Positions 1-8,741 of a stretch of DNA of 64,000 bases are shown one piece after another. The stretch lies in the NCBI GenBank assembly GCA_021151695.1, contig JAGKWU010000020.1, positions 1 through 64,000 on the forward strand. Direction: 5' to 3'. This DNA is from Cellvibrionaceae bacterium (GTDB lineage Bacteria; Pseudomonadota; Gammaproteobacteria; Pseudomonadales; Cellvibrionaceae). Under the pieces are notes generated by a model. The model made no database searches and was not told the DNA's origin. It saw only the letters and a list, made by a program, of their open reading frames with translations. The stretch's first letter is position 1. Every line of letters begins with the position of its first letter. The translations under genes were made by a program, and so were the position numbers.

Positions 1-2
1 TA

Positions 3-74
3 GCAGCAATTAAGCTGCTAAAGCGTAAGAATCGTCGTTTGCGACTATTCAAGTACAGCTTTGGATTAACGTGA
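3..74 (+). CDS. C-terminal fragment of an unrecognised ORF
   Basis: An open frame enters from the left edge and stops at the tga at 72-74. The visible 23 residues are very basic (KLLKRKNRRLRLFKYS). No family is recognisable from so short a piece, and it may be non-coding. Confidence 0.2.
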   Translation, partial: AAIKLLKRKNRRLRLFKYSFGLT

Positions 75-490
75 TTGGCTGTCATCACGACATGCACCTT
101 GGGCTTTGTTACCAGCGTCGAATCCATAACGCCCCCGTCGCCATACCGAGCCGAGGCTGGTTGGCGAGTGCAGCTATTCTAGGGAGCCAAGCCTCGGGAG
201 TCACGAGTTTTTTGTACCTTGTGGGTACATAGTTGTCGATCAATCCTGGCTGCTCTGTTTTTAGCCAGGGTTAATATGGGTTGCTAATGCTGTGTTTTCA
301 AGCGCAATGGCTCGAATTTGAGCAGCTGCCAGAGGCTCGGGCTCCGTGTACACTGGCGGGCAATCAGGCTGGGGGCGCTCGGCTTTGTCGGTTATTTCGC
401 ATTAGCAAGTTTTGTTAAAAGGATCGAGGTTATGGTGTGCGTGAAGTGTGAGGTTTTTTCGCGGCTGGGTGCTTTCGGGAGGGATTTGTC
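75..490. other. Intergenic stretch upstream of dgt
   Basis: About 415 bases hold no convincing gene. An imperfect hairpin lies at 151-197 (arms ccgaggct and agcctcgg, extended by tggc/gcca across a bulge), with a run of six T about ten bases later at 208-213. This could be a weak terminator for a gene to the left. The dgt promoter must lie in the right half, but I cannot pick it with confidence. Confidence 0.3.
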
Positions 491-1855
491 ATGAGCATGA
501 ATTGGAACCAGCTTCTATGCGCTGAGCGTCTCGGCAAGCGCACCACCAAACGAGAAGAAGGGCGTTCGCCGTTTCACTCGGATCACGACAAGATCATTTT
601 CTCCGGGGCTTTTCGCCGGCTCGCTCGCAAGACGCAAGTTCACCCGCTGGCCACTAATGACCACATCCACAACCGTATGACCCACAGTCTTGAGGTGGCC
701 TGCGTAGGGCGCACTCTGGGTATACGTGTGGGCGAAGCGCTGAAAGATAACGGCGATTTGCCGCGGCAGATTTTGCCAACGGATATTGGCGATATCGTCC
801 AAGCCAGCTGCCTTGCCCACGATATAGGCAATCCGCCGTTTGGGCATACGGGTGAAGATGCGATTCGCAACTGGTTCCAGAAGGAAGGCGCAGCGTTTTT
901 GGCGGATCTGTCGCCGGAAGAGCGCGACGATATACGTTTGTTTGAAGGCAATGCCCAGGGCTTGCGTGTATTAACCACATCCGAATATCACCAGTATCAC
1001 GAAGGCATGCGTTTGACCTACGCTACGCTTGGTGCCTCCATGAAATACCCGTGGTGTTCTACCGCTTCTGCGTTAAATCTGCGGCCCAAAAATAATAAGT
1101 ACGGTGTGTTCCAATCCGAGCTGGAATATTTTCACGAGATAGCGCAAAAAACCGGCCTGATTGAAAAAGGTAAAAATTGGTATTGCCGTCATCCGCTGGT
1201 GTACTTGATGGAAGCGGCAGACGATTTTTGCTACGGCATTATCGATCTGGAGGATGGCCTTGAGATGGGTATTTTGCAGTGGGCGGAAATTTATGAATTG
1301 CTGCGGCCTGTGATTGAAGATTCCCCTCAGCTTGGCGATCTTGAGCGCACTCTCAAAAAAGTAAACGACGGTCGCAAGCCTGCGTTGGTGCGCGGCAAAG
1401 TGATAGATGCCTTTATCACGGCAGGTACTCAGGCATTTATCAAACACCAACGCGCATTTTTAAATGGCGAAGTGGAAGGCGATTTGATTTCACTGTGCGA
1501 TGAAAAAGTGATGAACACTGTGCAGGCAGCGAAAGATTTGGCGAAGCGAAAAATTTTTAATCATTCGCGTCGTGTTGAGTTGGAAATTGGTGCTTATGCG
1601 GTAATAGGTACTTTGCTCAATACTATTTGCGGTGCGGTTTACACGTCGCTCGGCGAAGGCCAAATGACGTACAAGGATAATCGCGTAATGTCATTGATTG
1701 GTGACAATAACTTTCATCCCTTTGTGCAAAAGCGCGAAGGTAATTACAAATACCTGGCGCTTATGGCGGTGATTGATTACATCAGCGGTATGACCGATAA
1801 CTATGCGACTAATCTTGCCAAACAGTTTAACGGCATGGGCGATTCGCGGTATTAA
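491..1855 (+). CDS. dgt: dGTPase (deoxyguanosine triphosphate triphosphohydrolase)
   Basis: The enzyme hydrolyses dGTP, and in some homologues other dNTPs, to the nucleoside and tripolyphosphate, so it tunes cytoplasmic dNTP pools. The 454-residue product has the HD-superfamily metal site: H65 in MTHSLEVA, then H110-D111 in AHDIGNPPFGHTGED, which is the dGTPase form of the motif. The ATG at 491 is preceded by gggaggga, a good ribosome binding site. It stands alone, with a non-coding stretch on the left and a repeat-containing gap on the right. Length and motifs fit the long Dgt subfamily. Substrate range cannot be read from sequence. Confidence 0.93.
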   Translation: MSMNWNQLLCAERLGKRTTKREEGRSPFHSDHDKIIFSGAFRRLARKTQVHPLATNDHIHNRMTHSLEVACVGRTLGIRVGEALKDNGDLPRQILPTDIGDIVQASCLAHDIGNPPFGHTGEDAIRNWFQKEGAAFLADLSPEERDDIRLFEGNAQGLRVLTTSEYHQYHEGMRLTYATLGASMKYPWCSTASALNLRPKNNKYGVFQSELEYFHEIAQKTGLIEKGKNWYCRHPLVYLMEAADDFCYGIIDLEDGLEMGILQWAEIYELLRPVIEDSPQLGDLERTLKKVNDGRKPALVRGKVIDAFITAGTQAFIKHQRAFLNGEVEGDLISLCDEKVMNTVQAAKDLAKRKIFNHSRRVELEIGAYAVIGTLLNTICGAVYTSLGEGQMTYKDNRVMSLIGDNNFHPFVQKREGNYKYLALMAVIDYISGMTDNYATNLAKQFNGMGDSRY

Positions 1856-1962
1856 TTAACCCCTTACCCCTGGCCGGCGCGGCCCGCCGCAAAGGGGGGG
1901 AACTGGAGACGCCTTAATTGTTCAGCGGTTTCGCACAATGTTCGATGCTTGCGATGAGCTAT

Positions 1963-2000
1963 CCCCTCTCCCCTTGTGGGAGAGGGTTAGGGTGAGGGGT
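1963..2000. repeat. Palindromic interspersed repeat
   Basis: The arms ccctctccc (1964-1972) and gggagaggg (1978-1986) form a hairpin, followed by ttagggtgagggg. Repeats of this ctctcccc/ggggagag type are scattered between genes in many proteobacterial genomes. It sits between the convergent dgt and DUF6748-like genes and could also stop transcription. Only one copy is visible here. Confidence 0.55.
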
Positions 2001-2004
2001 AAAA

Positions 2005-2724
2005 TTATTTCTTGGGCGGATAACTGAAATACACCTTGCTAGCACTGATACCAGTACCTGTACCAACTTGGCCTTGCGATACATATTTAACACCGGTTAA
2101 CACCAGGCCACCTTCAGCAACTGCTTGCCAAGCCACTGACTCCTGCTTTTCATTCAGGCCAGCTTGATCAAATACCAACTCGTGGAAGTTGCTGGAGTAG
2201 AAGCTGTTGATTAACTCTGCTTTGTAGTAAGGGCAGGGGGTAGTAATGCACACAATGCCTGAGCTGGATACGTTCAGATAAGGACCTACAGGTGTGTTGG
2301 CATTCGGGCTGGTCCAGGCCGCTTGCGCTACCAGGGTTGAATATTTTGCAGCCGCTGTTTTTACTACACCGCGCAATAAACCTTGGCCTTTACGCAGCGA
2401 ATCTTCCAGCGTTGCAATTTGATCTGGCGTCAACCCCAACGCTTTATAGTTGATAGTAGCCACATAAATACTGTTGGGCAGCAAAAGTGAATGCTGATAG
2501 GCTTCGTCGCTGTCCTCCAGTGCCAGTGAGTACTGGTTTACAGGGGTAATATACCAGCCACCGCAAACCGGAAATGCACATTTTCTGTAGTCAGGTTTTA
2601 CGCTGTAAGTCAGTGCGCTTTCTGGTGTCGGTTTAATTGACTCTTGTGCTGTGGCGTCCATTGCCAGAAGTAAACCGGCCGCGAAAGCCAGTAACATTTT
2701 GGTCAAACCATATAGGTTTTTCAT
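2005..2724 (-). CDS. Secreted DUF6748-like protein
   Basis: The product is about 239 residues with a cleavable signal peptide (MKNLYGLTKMLLAFAAGLLL, predicted cleavage after ATAQ). The open frame runs further upstream, but the ATG at 2724 has a strong site (aaaggag) eight bases before it and starts the signal peptide, so I use it. The mature part has two Cys-bearing segments, RKCAFPVCGGWYI and VCITTPCPYYKA, which resemble DUF6748 proteins of unknown function; the four cysteines may form disulfides in the periplasm. It is divergent from the VanZ-like gene. The family assignment is from memory of the motif and is moderate. Confidence 0.6.
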   Translation of the reverse strand: MKNLYGLTKMLLAFAAGLLLAMDATAQESIKPTPESALTYSVKPDYRKCAFPVCGGWYITPVNQYSLALEDSDEAYQHSLLLPNSIYVATINYKALGLTPDQIATLEDSLRKGQGLLRGVVKTAAAKYSTLVAQAAWTSPNANTPVGPYLNVSSSGIVCITTPCPYYKAELINSFYSSNFHELVFDQAGLNEKQESVAWQAVAEGGLVLTGVKYVSQGQVGTGTGISASKVYFSYPPKK

Positions 2725-2913
2725 AACAATCTCCTTTGATATCAGTTGTTGGGTATTTATTGTTGCATTCACACCGAATGCGCTGGAGATGCTACCCAAT
2801 AACAGAAAAAATTTCGTGCGGCATGCTTGGTTGCATGCCAGTAATTTGTAAAAAAACGTTACAAGCAAAAACGGCCGTTTCGCCATCATTACAATATTGT
2901 CGAGGTTGTTGAA

Positions 2914-3897
2914 TTGATCAGATTTGCCAGATTGGTGCCAGCCATCGCATTGTTGGTGTTGACGCCGTTCTTTTTTATTGGCGGCCCAAGCCCGCTGGCG
3001 ACTCCGCTGTTTAATAGTTTGTGGGATTGTGGCCACATCGTTTTTTTTAGTTTGCTGGCGTTGGTGTTGGTGCAAAAGTTTTCGCTGACCAGCGGGCGGG
3101 ATTGGTTGCTATTAACGCTGGCGGTATTTGTGCTGGGTGGTTCCATAGAAATTGTACAGGCTCACACAGGACGCAGTGGAAGCTGGCAAGATTTGCTGCG
3201 CGATCTGACCGGTATTTGGCTTGGTCTCTTTTTAATTCGCCACAAAAAAGCCTGGGTATATGTGGGGCGCTTTCTTGCCCTGGCTTTACTGTCGATGAAT
3301 CTTTATTGGGTGAGTCTGGGAGGGACAGGGCTCTGGTATGCCTATCACGAATTTCCTGTGCTGGCTGACTTTGAATCACCACTGTCGATACAAACCATGA
3401 GATCCAATGGTCTCCGGGATAAGTTATTGCGCGATAAAACCGGAAAAATTATCGCTGGCGAAAATTCCTCTCCACTGGTTAAAACGCAAATAGAGCGCAG
3501 CCGCGATTATGCGACCGATGGTGAATATGGATTAAAAATCCAGATGGGTAACCAGCGGTATGCCGGGGTTGCTTTTAACCAGGTGATGACTGATTGGAGT
3601 GCTTACACTTATTTGGAGTTTGACTTATACAATCCCAGCCAAATACCGCTCTTGATGATGGTTCGCATCAGCGACAAGCAACATGACTTGGGCACAAATA
3701 GTATCAGCGATCGCTATAACCGTTATATCAATATGCAGCCCGGCTGGAATCACATCAACATTAATCTGGACGAGGTTGCCAAAGCGCCGGAGCACAGGCG
3801 AATGAATATGGAGGAGGTTGCCTCTATGGTTATTTGTGCAAATCGTTTGCGCGAGCCACAGGTTGTATATCTGGATAATCTTCGTTTGCGTAAATAG
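2914..3897 (+). CDS. VanZ-like membrane protein with C-terminal beta-sandwich-like domain
   Basis: The first ~130 residues hold four hydrophobic segments with VanZ-family features (a conserved D at NSLWDCGH and the SIEIVQAHTGRSGSWQDLLRD stretch). The remaining ~190 residues form a soluble domain starting near LADFESP, with FDLYNPS and VYLDNLRL motifs like those in CBM11/CIA30-type beta-sandwich domains. The start is a TTG at 2914 with gagg eight bases upstream; no ATG lies near the first membrane segment. VanZ proteins are linked to envelope stress and glycopeptide resistance, but the role here is unknown. The domain join suggests a membrane-anchored binding domain outside the cytoplasm. Confidence 0.65.
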   Translation: MIRFARLVPAIALLVLTPFFFIGGPSPLATPLFNSLWDCGHIVFFSLLALVLVQKFSLTSGRDWLLLTLAVFVLGGSIEIVQAHTGRSGSWQDLLRDLTGIWLGLFLIRHKKAWVYVGRFLALALLSMNLYWVSLGGTGLWYAYHEFPVLADFESPLSIQTMRSNGLRDKLLRDKTGKIIAGENSSPLVKTQIERSRDYATDGEYGLKIQMGNQRYAGVAFNQVMTDWSAYTYLEFDLYNPSQIPLLMMVRISDKQHDLGTNSISDRYNRYINMQPGWNHININLDEVAKAPEHRRMNMEEVASMVICANRLREPQVVYLDNLRLRK

Positions 3898-4060
3898 TCA
3901 ATTGCCCGCTGTTGGTACTGTCTGGGTCTCGTGAAAAAGTTTGTTAATAACGTCAATCCTTTTGCTTCTCTGCGTTAAACTGGTCGAGCCTTTAAAACAG
4001 GTTTTTCAAATAAAAAATAGCCTGTTCATAAATAAAAAACCAAGCACAATTGAGAGCGAA

Positions 4061-5155
4061 ATGATTAAACAACTAACGCGAAAAAACCTGATACTCTTTT
4101 TCATCCACACCCTGCTCACGTCCACCGCCTTTGCCAATACGGTAATTGCTCCGGTGGACAAAAACCTGCAGTACACCGGTCGTATAGATTTTAGCGATGC
4201 GGCTGCACCGCAAATGTCCTGGCCCGGTACCAGCATCACCGGCAATTTTACCGGCCCTTATCTGGCCGTTACGCTGGATGACCAATACGGCAAAAATTAT
4301 TTCAATGTGTTTATTGATAATAATTACACAAGGCCAGTTATTATCCAGGCGGAAAAAGGCCAAAAGACTTATGTGATCGCAGCCAATCTCACTTCGGGCA
4401 AGCATAACTTCCTGTTGACCAAGCGTACCGAAGGTGAGGAGGGGGCAACCAATTTTAAAGGTGTTGAGTTGGCTGATAATCAGAAGCTGCTGGAGCCACC
4501 TAAACGCCTTGCGCGCAAGATTGAATTTTTTGGCGATTCCATTACCAGCGGTATGGGTAATGAATCCCCTGACGATGGGCCCGACCATCTGCTCAAAGAC
4601 AAAAATAATTTTATGGCTTATGACGCAATCACGGCGCGCAATCTCAACGCGGAATTGCATGTGACTTCGCAGAGCGGTATCGGCATTATCATCAGTTGGT
4701 TTCCCTTTGTGATGCCGCAGTTTTACGATCAACTCAATGCGGTGGGCAATAACGATACCCGCTGGGATTTTTCGCAATGGACGCCAGATGTGGTGGTGAT
4801 CAATCTCTACCAAAATGACAGCTGGTTGATTGATCGCGAGCACAAACTGACTCCAGCTCCCAGTGATGAGCAGCGCGTTCAGGCCTACCGTGATTTTGTG
4901 ATGACGATACGTAGCAAATATCCCAACGCCTATATTATTTGCGCGCTCGGCAGTATGGACGCGACTAAAGCTGGTTCAAAATGGCCGGGTTATATTGAGG
5001 CGGCTGTGGCGAGTATTAAGCAGCAAAATCCGAAAGAGAGAATGGATACGTTATTTTTTGAATTCACAGGTTATGGCGCTCATCCGCGTGTAAAACATCA
5101 CCAGGCGAATGCTGCCAAATTAACGAGCTTTATCAAGGAGAAGATGGGCTGGTAA
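4061..5155 (+). CDS. Carbohydrate esterase family 2 acetyl esterase
   Basis: This is a secreted deacetylase likely to act on acetylated xylan or mannan. Of 364 residues, 1-26 are a signal peptide ending AFA. Residues ~30-130 match the CE2 jelly-roll domain and the rest is the SGNH esterase fold, with the nucleophile Ser160 in FFGDSITSG and His341 in GAHPRVKHH. The usual Asp two or three residues before that His is not seen (Y, G and A precede it), so a Ser-His dyad is possible. The open frame begins at 3941, but the ATG at 4061 starts the signal peptide. Cellvibrio japonicus has characterised CE2 enzymes. It may work with the GH26 mannanase 2 kb away. Confidence 0.82.
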   Translation: MIKQLTRKNLILFFIHTLLTSTAFANTVIAPVDKNLQYTGRIDFSDAAAPQMSWPGTSITGNFTGPYLAVTLDDQYGKNYFNVFIDNNYTRPVIIQAEKGQKTYVIAANLTSGKHNFLLTKRTEGEEGATNFKGVELADNQKLLEPPKRLARKIEFFGDSITSGMGNESPDDGPDHLLKDKNNFMAYDAITARNLNAELHVTSQSGIGIIISWFPFVMPQFYDQLNAVGNNDTRWDFSQWTPDVVVINLYQNDSWLIDREHKLTPAPSDEQRVQAYRDFVMTIRSKYPNAYIICALGSMDATKAGSKWPGYIEAAVASIKQQNPKERMDTLFFEFTGYGAHPRVKHHQANAAKLTSFIKEKMGW

Positions 5156-5241
5156 TGCGGGAGTTGGTAAGAAGTTGGCGGTGAAAAATAAATCAGCTGC
5201 GCCCGGCAGGGCACAGCTGGTGTAAACAGGGGGATCGATTG

Positions 5242-5763
5242 TTAAGGAATAACACCGCAATAAATGCGCGCACCGCCACCACCGAGAGCGGCTGGTTGAT
5301 CTGAGTGGTTGTCGCCGCCGGCGTGAATCATCAATGAATGGCCTTTGATATCGGCCAATTTCAATCGTGGTGCCAGTACTGGCTGCGTTGCGTTACCATC
5401 TTCATCGACAAACAATGCCGGCAAGTCACCCAGATGGCCATCGCCCCAGGGCGCGCCGTGATGTCCTGCTTTTAGTGGGTCGAGATGACCACCGGCAGAC
5501 ATGGCGGCCGTTTTCTTGCCATCTTTATCCGCTGGAGTGCAACTTGGGTTTTCGTGTATGTGGAAGCCGTGCAAGCCAATGGGCAGGCCATTGAGCACAG
5601 GTTTAAAAATCAATCCATATTTTGATTCGGTGACTATGACCTGGCCGGCGGGGGCACCTACACCATTGTCATCTACCGCATTGACCGGAATTACCACTTT
5701 GTTTTGAGCGGATGCCAGGCTGGCAAAGCTCATTAAAATTGCTGCTAGGGTCCACACTTTCAT
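5242..5763 (-). CDS. sodC: Periplasmic Cu-Zn superoxide dismutase
   Basis: It dismutates superoxide to O2 and H2O2 in the periplasm. The 173-residue precursor has a signal peptide (cleavage after ASA). Metal ligands are visible in order: HGFHIHENPSC (copper His pair and first disulfide Cys), HLDP and HHGAPWGDGHLGD (bridging His, zinc ligands and Asp), HAGGDNHSD (copper His). The second Cys is in ARIYCGVIP. Length and motifs are those of bacterial monomeric or dimeric SodC. It stands alone, convergent with the CE2 gene. Confidence 0.95.
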   Translation of the reverse strand: MKVWTLAAILMSFASLASAQNKVVIPVNAVDDNGVGAPAGQVIVTESKYGLIFKPVLNGLPIGLHGFHIHENPSCTPADKDGKKTAAMSAGGHLDPLKAGHHGAPWGDGHLGDLPALFVDEDGNATQPVLAPRLKLADIKGHSLMIHAGGDNHSDQPAALGGGGARIYCGVIP

Positions 5764-6036
5764 AGTCGCGCCTCGAACAGTTCAACGGTTATTGTTATTG
5801 GCTCTTACCCGTCTATCGGGATTTGGCTGCACGTCGGGTAATCGCTGTGGCTATCAAACTATAAACGATTTTTTAAGTCCGCCCAGTTTATTTGTCGTAT
5901 TACTCTGCTTTTTTGTCGCTAGTTGCTTCTTTTGGTGACGTTAGGTTGATTGATATGGTGGGTCGCCAGCGGCTTTGGGTGTATTCATCAGTCTGGTATC
6001 CTGCGCGCCTGATATTTGTCAGCTCCCGGAATCTTC

Positions 6037-7332
6037 ATGCGGTTTATCTATAGCCTGGTTTTTTATCTCTTGCTTCCCGTCATCCTGTTGCGCTTGCTCT
6101 GGCGTGCCTGGGCGGCACCAGCCTATGCGCGGCGCTGGGCGGAGCGTTTTGGATTCGTGCCGACAATAACCACGGTCGCCGGGCGCAAATTGGTGTGGCT
6201 GCACACGGTATCTGTTGGAGAGTTTATTGCCGCTCTACCACTGGTTAATCAATTGCTCGCACGTGGCAATGTGCAATTGTTGATTACCACCACGACGCCT
6301 ACCGGCTCTGAGCGAGTGAAGGCCAGCCTGGGCGACAGGGTGTTCCATGTCTATGCACCCTATGATTTGCCCGGTGTGCTCGCGCGTTTTCTACATCGTG
6401 TTAAACCTGACGTGTTCCTGATTATGGAAACCGAACTTTGGCCCAATACGATTGCGGCCTGCGCGAAGCGTGGTATTCCATCTGTTCTTATCAATGCGCG
6501 TATGTCAGAGCGTTCTGCGCGCGGCTACAAGCGTTTCTCGGCGATTACCGCTCCCATGCTGCGCCGGCTGGATAAAGTGCTTGTGCAAAATGCTACAGAT
6601 GCGCAGCGTTTGCAGGAGTTGGGTTTGCCAAAGGACAAGGCGCAAGTGACGGGCAGCATCAAGTTCGATTTAACCCTGAGCGATGAGTTGCGCGCGCAGT
6701 CGGCAGCGCTTAAGGCGGAGTGGAGTCAAGAGGGGCAGCGTCTGGTATGGATTGCGGCCAGCACCCATCAAGGCGAAGACGAGATTATCCTGGATGCCTT
6801 TGCGCGCATTCGCCAGCATCCGGCATTGGGCTCGTTGCTGCTGGTGTTGGTGCCGCGTCATCCTGAGCGTTTTAACAATGTGGCTAGCTTGTGTGAGGGC
6901 CGCGGTTTTGTCGTTGCCCGACGCAGTCTTACCAAAGGTGCCGGTTTGCCATCCAATACCCAGGTTTTGCTTGGCGATACCATGGGCGAATTGATGTTGA
7001 TGTTTGGGGCCAGCGATATCGCCTTTGTGGGCGGTAGCCTGGTACCCAACGGCGGACACAATTTTATCGAGCCAGCCGCATGGGAGTTGCCGCTGCTGAG
7101 TGGCGAGCATCTGTTTAATTTTGCCGAAGTGGCGCGCTTACTGCGTGAGTCAGGTGGGTTGCAATTGGTGGCTAATGCGGCCGAATTAGCGCGTGAAGTG
7201 GAGTTGCTGGCAATGGATTCGCAAGTACGTGCAACACGCGCCGCCGCCGCTTTACAAGTTGCTAACGACAACCGTGGCGCACTGGCTCGCACGCTGGCAG
7301 CACTTGATCCCTACCTGTCAGCGGATAGGTAG
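6037..7332 (+). CDS. waaA: 3-deoxy-D-manno-octulosonic acid (Kdo) transferase
   Basis: WaaA moves Kdo from CMP-Kdo to lipid IVA at the inner face of the inner membrane, the first step of core LPS assembly. The 431-residue protein begins with one membrane anchor (FIYSLVFYLLLPVILLRLLW) and then a GT-B fold: N-lobe with WLHTVSVGEF and METELWPN, C-lobe with AASTHQGEDE and FVGGSLVPNGGHNFIEPAAW, all hallmark waaA motifs. A TTG at 6016 is in frame, but the ATG at 6037 leads directly into the anchor. It is convergent with the mannanase gene, only two bases away. Confidence 0.95.
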   Translation: MRFIYSLVFYLLLPVILLRLLWRAWAAPAYARRWAERFGFVPTITTVAGRKLVWLHTVSVGEFIAALPLVNQLLARGNVQLLITTTTPTGSERVKASLGDRVFHVYAPYDLPGVLARFLHRVKPDVFLIMETELWPNTIAACAKRGIPSVLINARMSERSARGYKRFSAITAPMLRRLDKVLVQNATDAQRLQELGLPKDKAQVTGSIKFDLTLSDELRAQSAALKAEWSQEGQRLVWIAASTHQGEDEIILDAFARIRQHPALGSLLLVLVPRHPERFNNVASLCEGRGFVVARRSLTKGAGLPSNTQVLLGDTMGELMLMFGASDIAFVGGSLVPNGGHNFIEPAAWELPLLSGEHLFNFAEVARLLRESGGLQLVANAAELAREVELLAMDSQVRATRAAAALQVANDNRGALARTLAALDPYLSADR

Positions 7333-7334
7333 AA

Positions 7335-8519
7335 TCAGGGCTTGGGATCGGTTAGATAATCCTTCCAGCGAATGTGGTCGCGGGTGATGACAGCAGGATT
7401 GGCGAGTAGTTGTTTGGCGTTTTGGTTGTGGATCAACGCCTGGTTTTCCTGAGTGCCATCACCGTTGCTCCAGCTGGACCAACTCATCCAGTAAGCCATT
7501 GCAGGGTAATCCTGTTGGAAGCGTTTGGCGTAGAGCTGGGTATCCAGCTTGCCTGCACGGCTCACCGGGCTGCCGGCCAGGGGGCCAAATTCAGCCATGG
7601 CGATTGGCTTTCCGAATCTTTTGTATGTCTCGTAATCCTTGATATTCAATTCATTGTTGTAGCTGGTGCCGGCTACTACATCCACAAACTCGCTACCCGG
7701 GTAGCGCCACTCCACCGACTTGATAGCAAAGTGTTCCAGCAGTGAAGGTCCCTGGTTGGGCGAATAAACCCAGAGCAGGTTGTGCAGGCCTTTGGTTTGG
7801 GTGAAGTATTTGTACATGTCTTGCCAGAGGATGATGTAAGACTCGGCATTTTTCGGCTCGGCGCTGTTGCCCCACCAGAACCAGTTGCCATTCATCTCCT
7901 GCATGGGGCGCCAGAGTACGACTACGCCGGCATCTTGCAGCTCTTGCAGTGCATTGGCGACGCGATCCAGCTTGTGTCGCCAGATGGGATAGATTGCACT
8001 TTGGGGATTGGTTAATTGGCTGAGGTTGACCTTGCTCATGTCGCCGCCGCTGGTGCGGGTAAAGGTCCAAAAGCCGGGTTTATTGGCTATATCGCTTTCA
8101 TCATTCCACCAGGGATTTTGCGGAGACCAATTGATGGCAACCAATCCTCCCGATTGCCACCAGCTGATAAGACGTTTGTTCACCTGATGCAATTGCTCCG
8201 GGGTGGCAACCTTATTGTGCTCGTAATCCACGCCTATGATGCCGGGAGCTTCTCCAGTCTGTTTTTCCAGCTCGGCAATTAATGGGGTGTAGCCACTTAG
8301 GCCAGTATTGTTATTGATGTCGTCGCTATGACCGGTGTTTTGCCCGGCGATCACACCGTCTGTCTGGTTGTTGGTCAGCGCTGCCAGATAAGCCTGTACG
8401 GCGCGGGCATTGGGCATGGCCATGCGATCCGTCGGTTGGCTGCTGGCATCCAGGGCCTTGGCGGCAGAGCAACAACTGAGCACTAAAAAGGCAAAGGCCA
8501 CATGGGCGGAGCGACTCAT
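7335..8519 (-). CDS. GH26 beta-mannanase
   Basis: A glycoside hydrolase of family 26 that cleaves beta-1,4-mannan with retention. The acid/base is Glu208 in WRPMQEMNG and the nucleophile Glu310 in IAMAEFGP; the HN and WSPQNPWWN motifs line the active site as in other family members. The N-terminus is hydrophobic and ends in LVLSCC, which fits a signal peptide and perhaps a lipobox with Cys16. If lipidated, the enzyme would sit on the outer membrane like some Cellvibrio Man26 proteins. There is no carbohydrate-binding module. Endo or exo action cannot be told from sequence. It is a single-gene unit, 220 bases downstream of tolC. Confidence 0.92.
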   Translation of the reverse strand: MSRSAHVAFAFLVLSCCSAAKALDASSQPTDRMAMPNARAVQAYLAALTNNQTDGVIAGQNTGHSDDINNNTGLSGYTPLIAELEKQTGEAPGIIGVDYEHNKVATPEQLHQVNKRLISWWQSGGLVAINWSPQNPWWNDESDIANKPGFWTFTRTSGGDMSKVNLSQLTNPQSAIYPIWRHKLDRVANALQELQDAGVVVLWRPMQEMNGNWFWWGNSAEPKNAESYIILWQDMYKYFTQTKGLHNLLWVYSPNQGPSLLEHFAIKSVEWRYPGSEFVDVVAGTSYNNELNIKDYETYKRFGKPIAMAEFGPLAGSPVSRAGKLDTQLYAKRFQQDYPAMAYWMSWSSWSNGDGTQENQALIHNQNAKQLLANPAVITRDHIRWKDYLTDPKP

Positions 8520-8601
8520 AGGGCATCCATTATTATTTTGTGGTTAATGTTATGTCGGGATAAATGTTTTTGGTTTCCGTTCTACAGCATTTGCAACAGA
8601 C

Positions 8602-8680
8602 AAAAAAAATCGCGAATAAGTTCTACTGCCACTGGCCGGTTGATTCTGGCGCTGGGTGTAGCTTATTCGCGATTTTTTTT
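8602..8680 (-). terminator. Long inverted repeat downstream of tolC
   Basis: The arms at 8602-8620 and 8662-8680 are perfect 19-base inverted copies (aaaaaaaatcgcgaataag and its complement) around a 41-base loop. Read on the minus strand, the structure ends in eight T, so it can act as an intrinsic terminator for tolC; on the plus strand it also ends in T. The loop is unusually long for a terminator. Confidence 0.6.
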
Positions 8681-8741
8681 TACACAAGAGCTGTGTTGTG
8701 TTTTCACACAAATTTACAGCTCAGGTTTGCTGCCTACAGGA

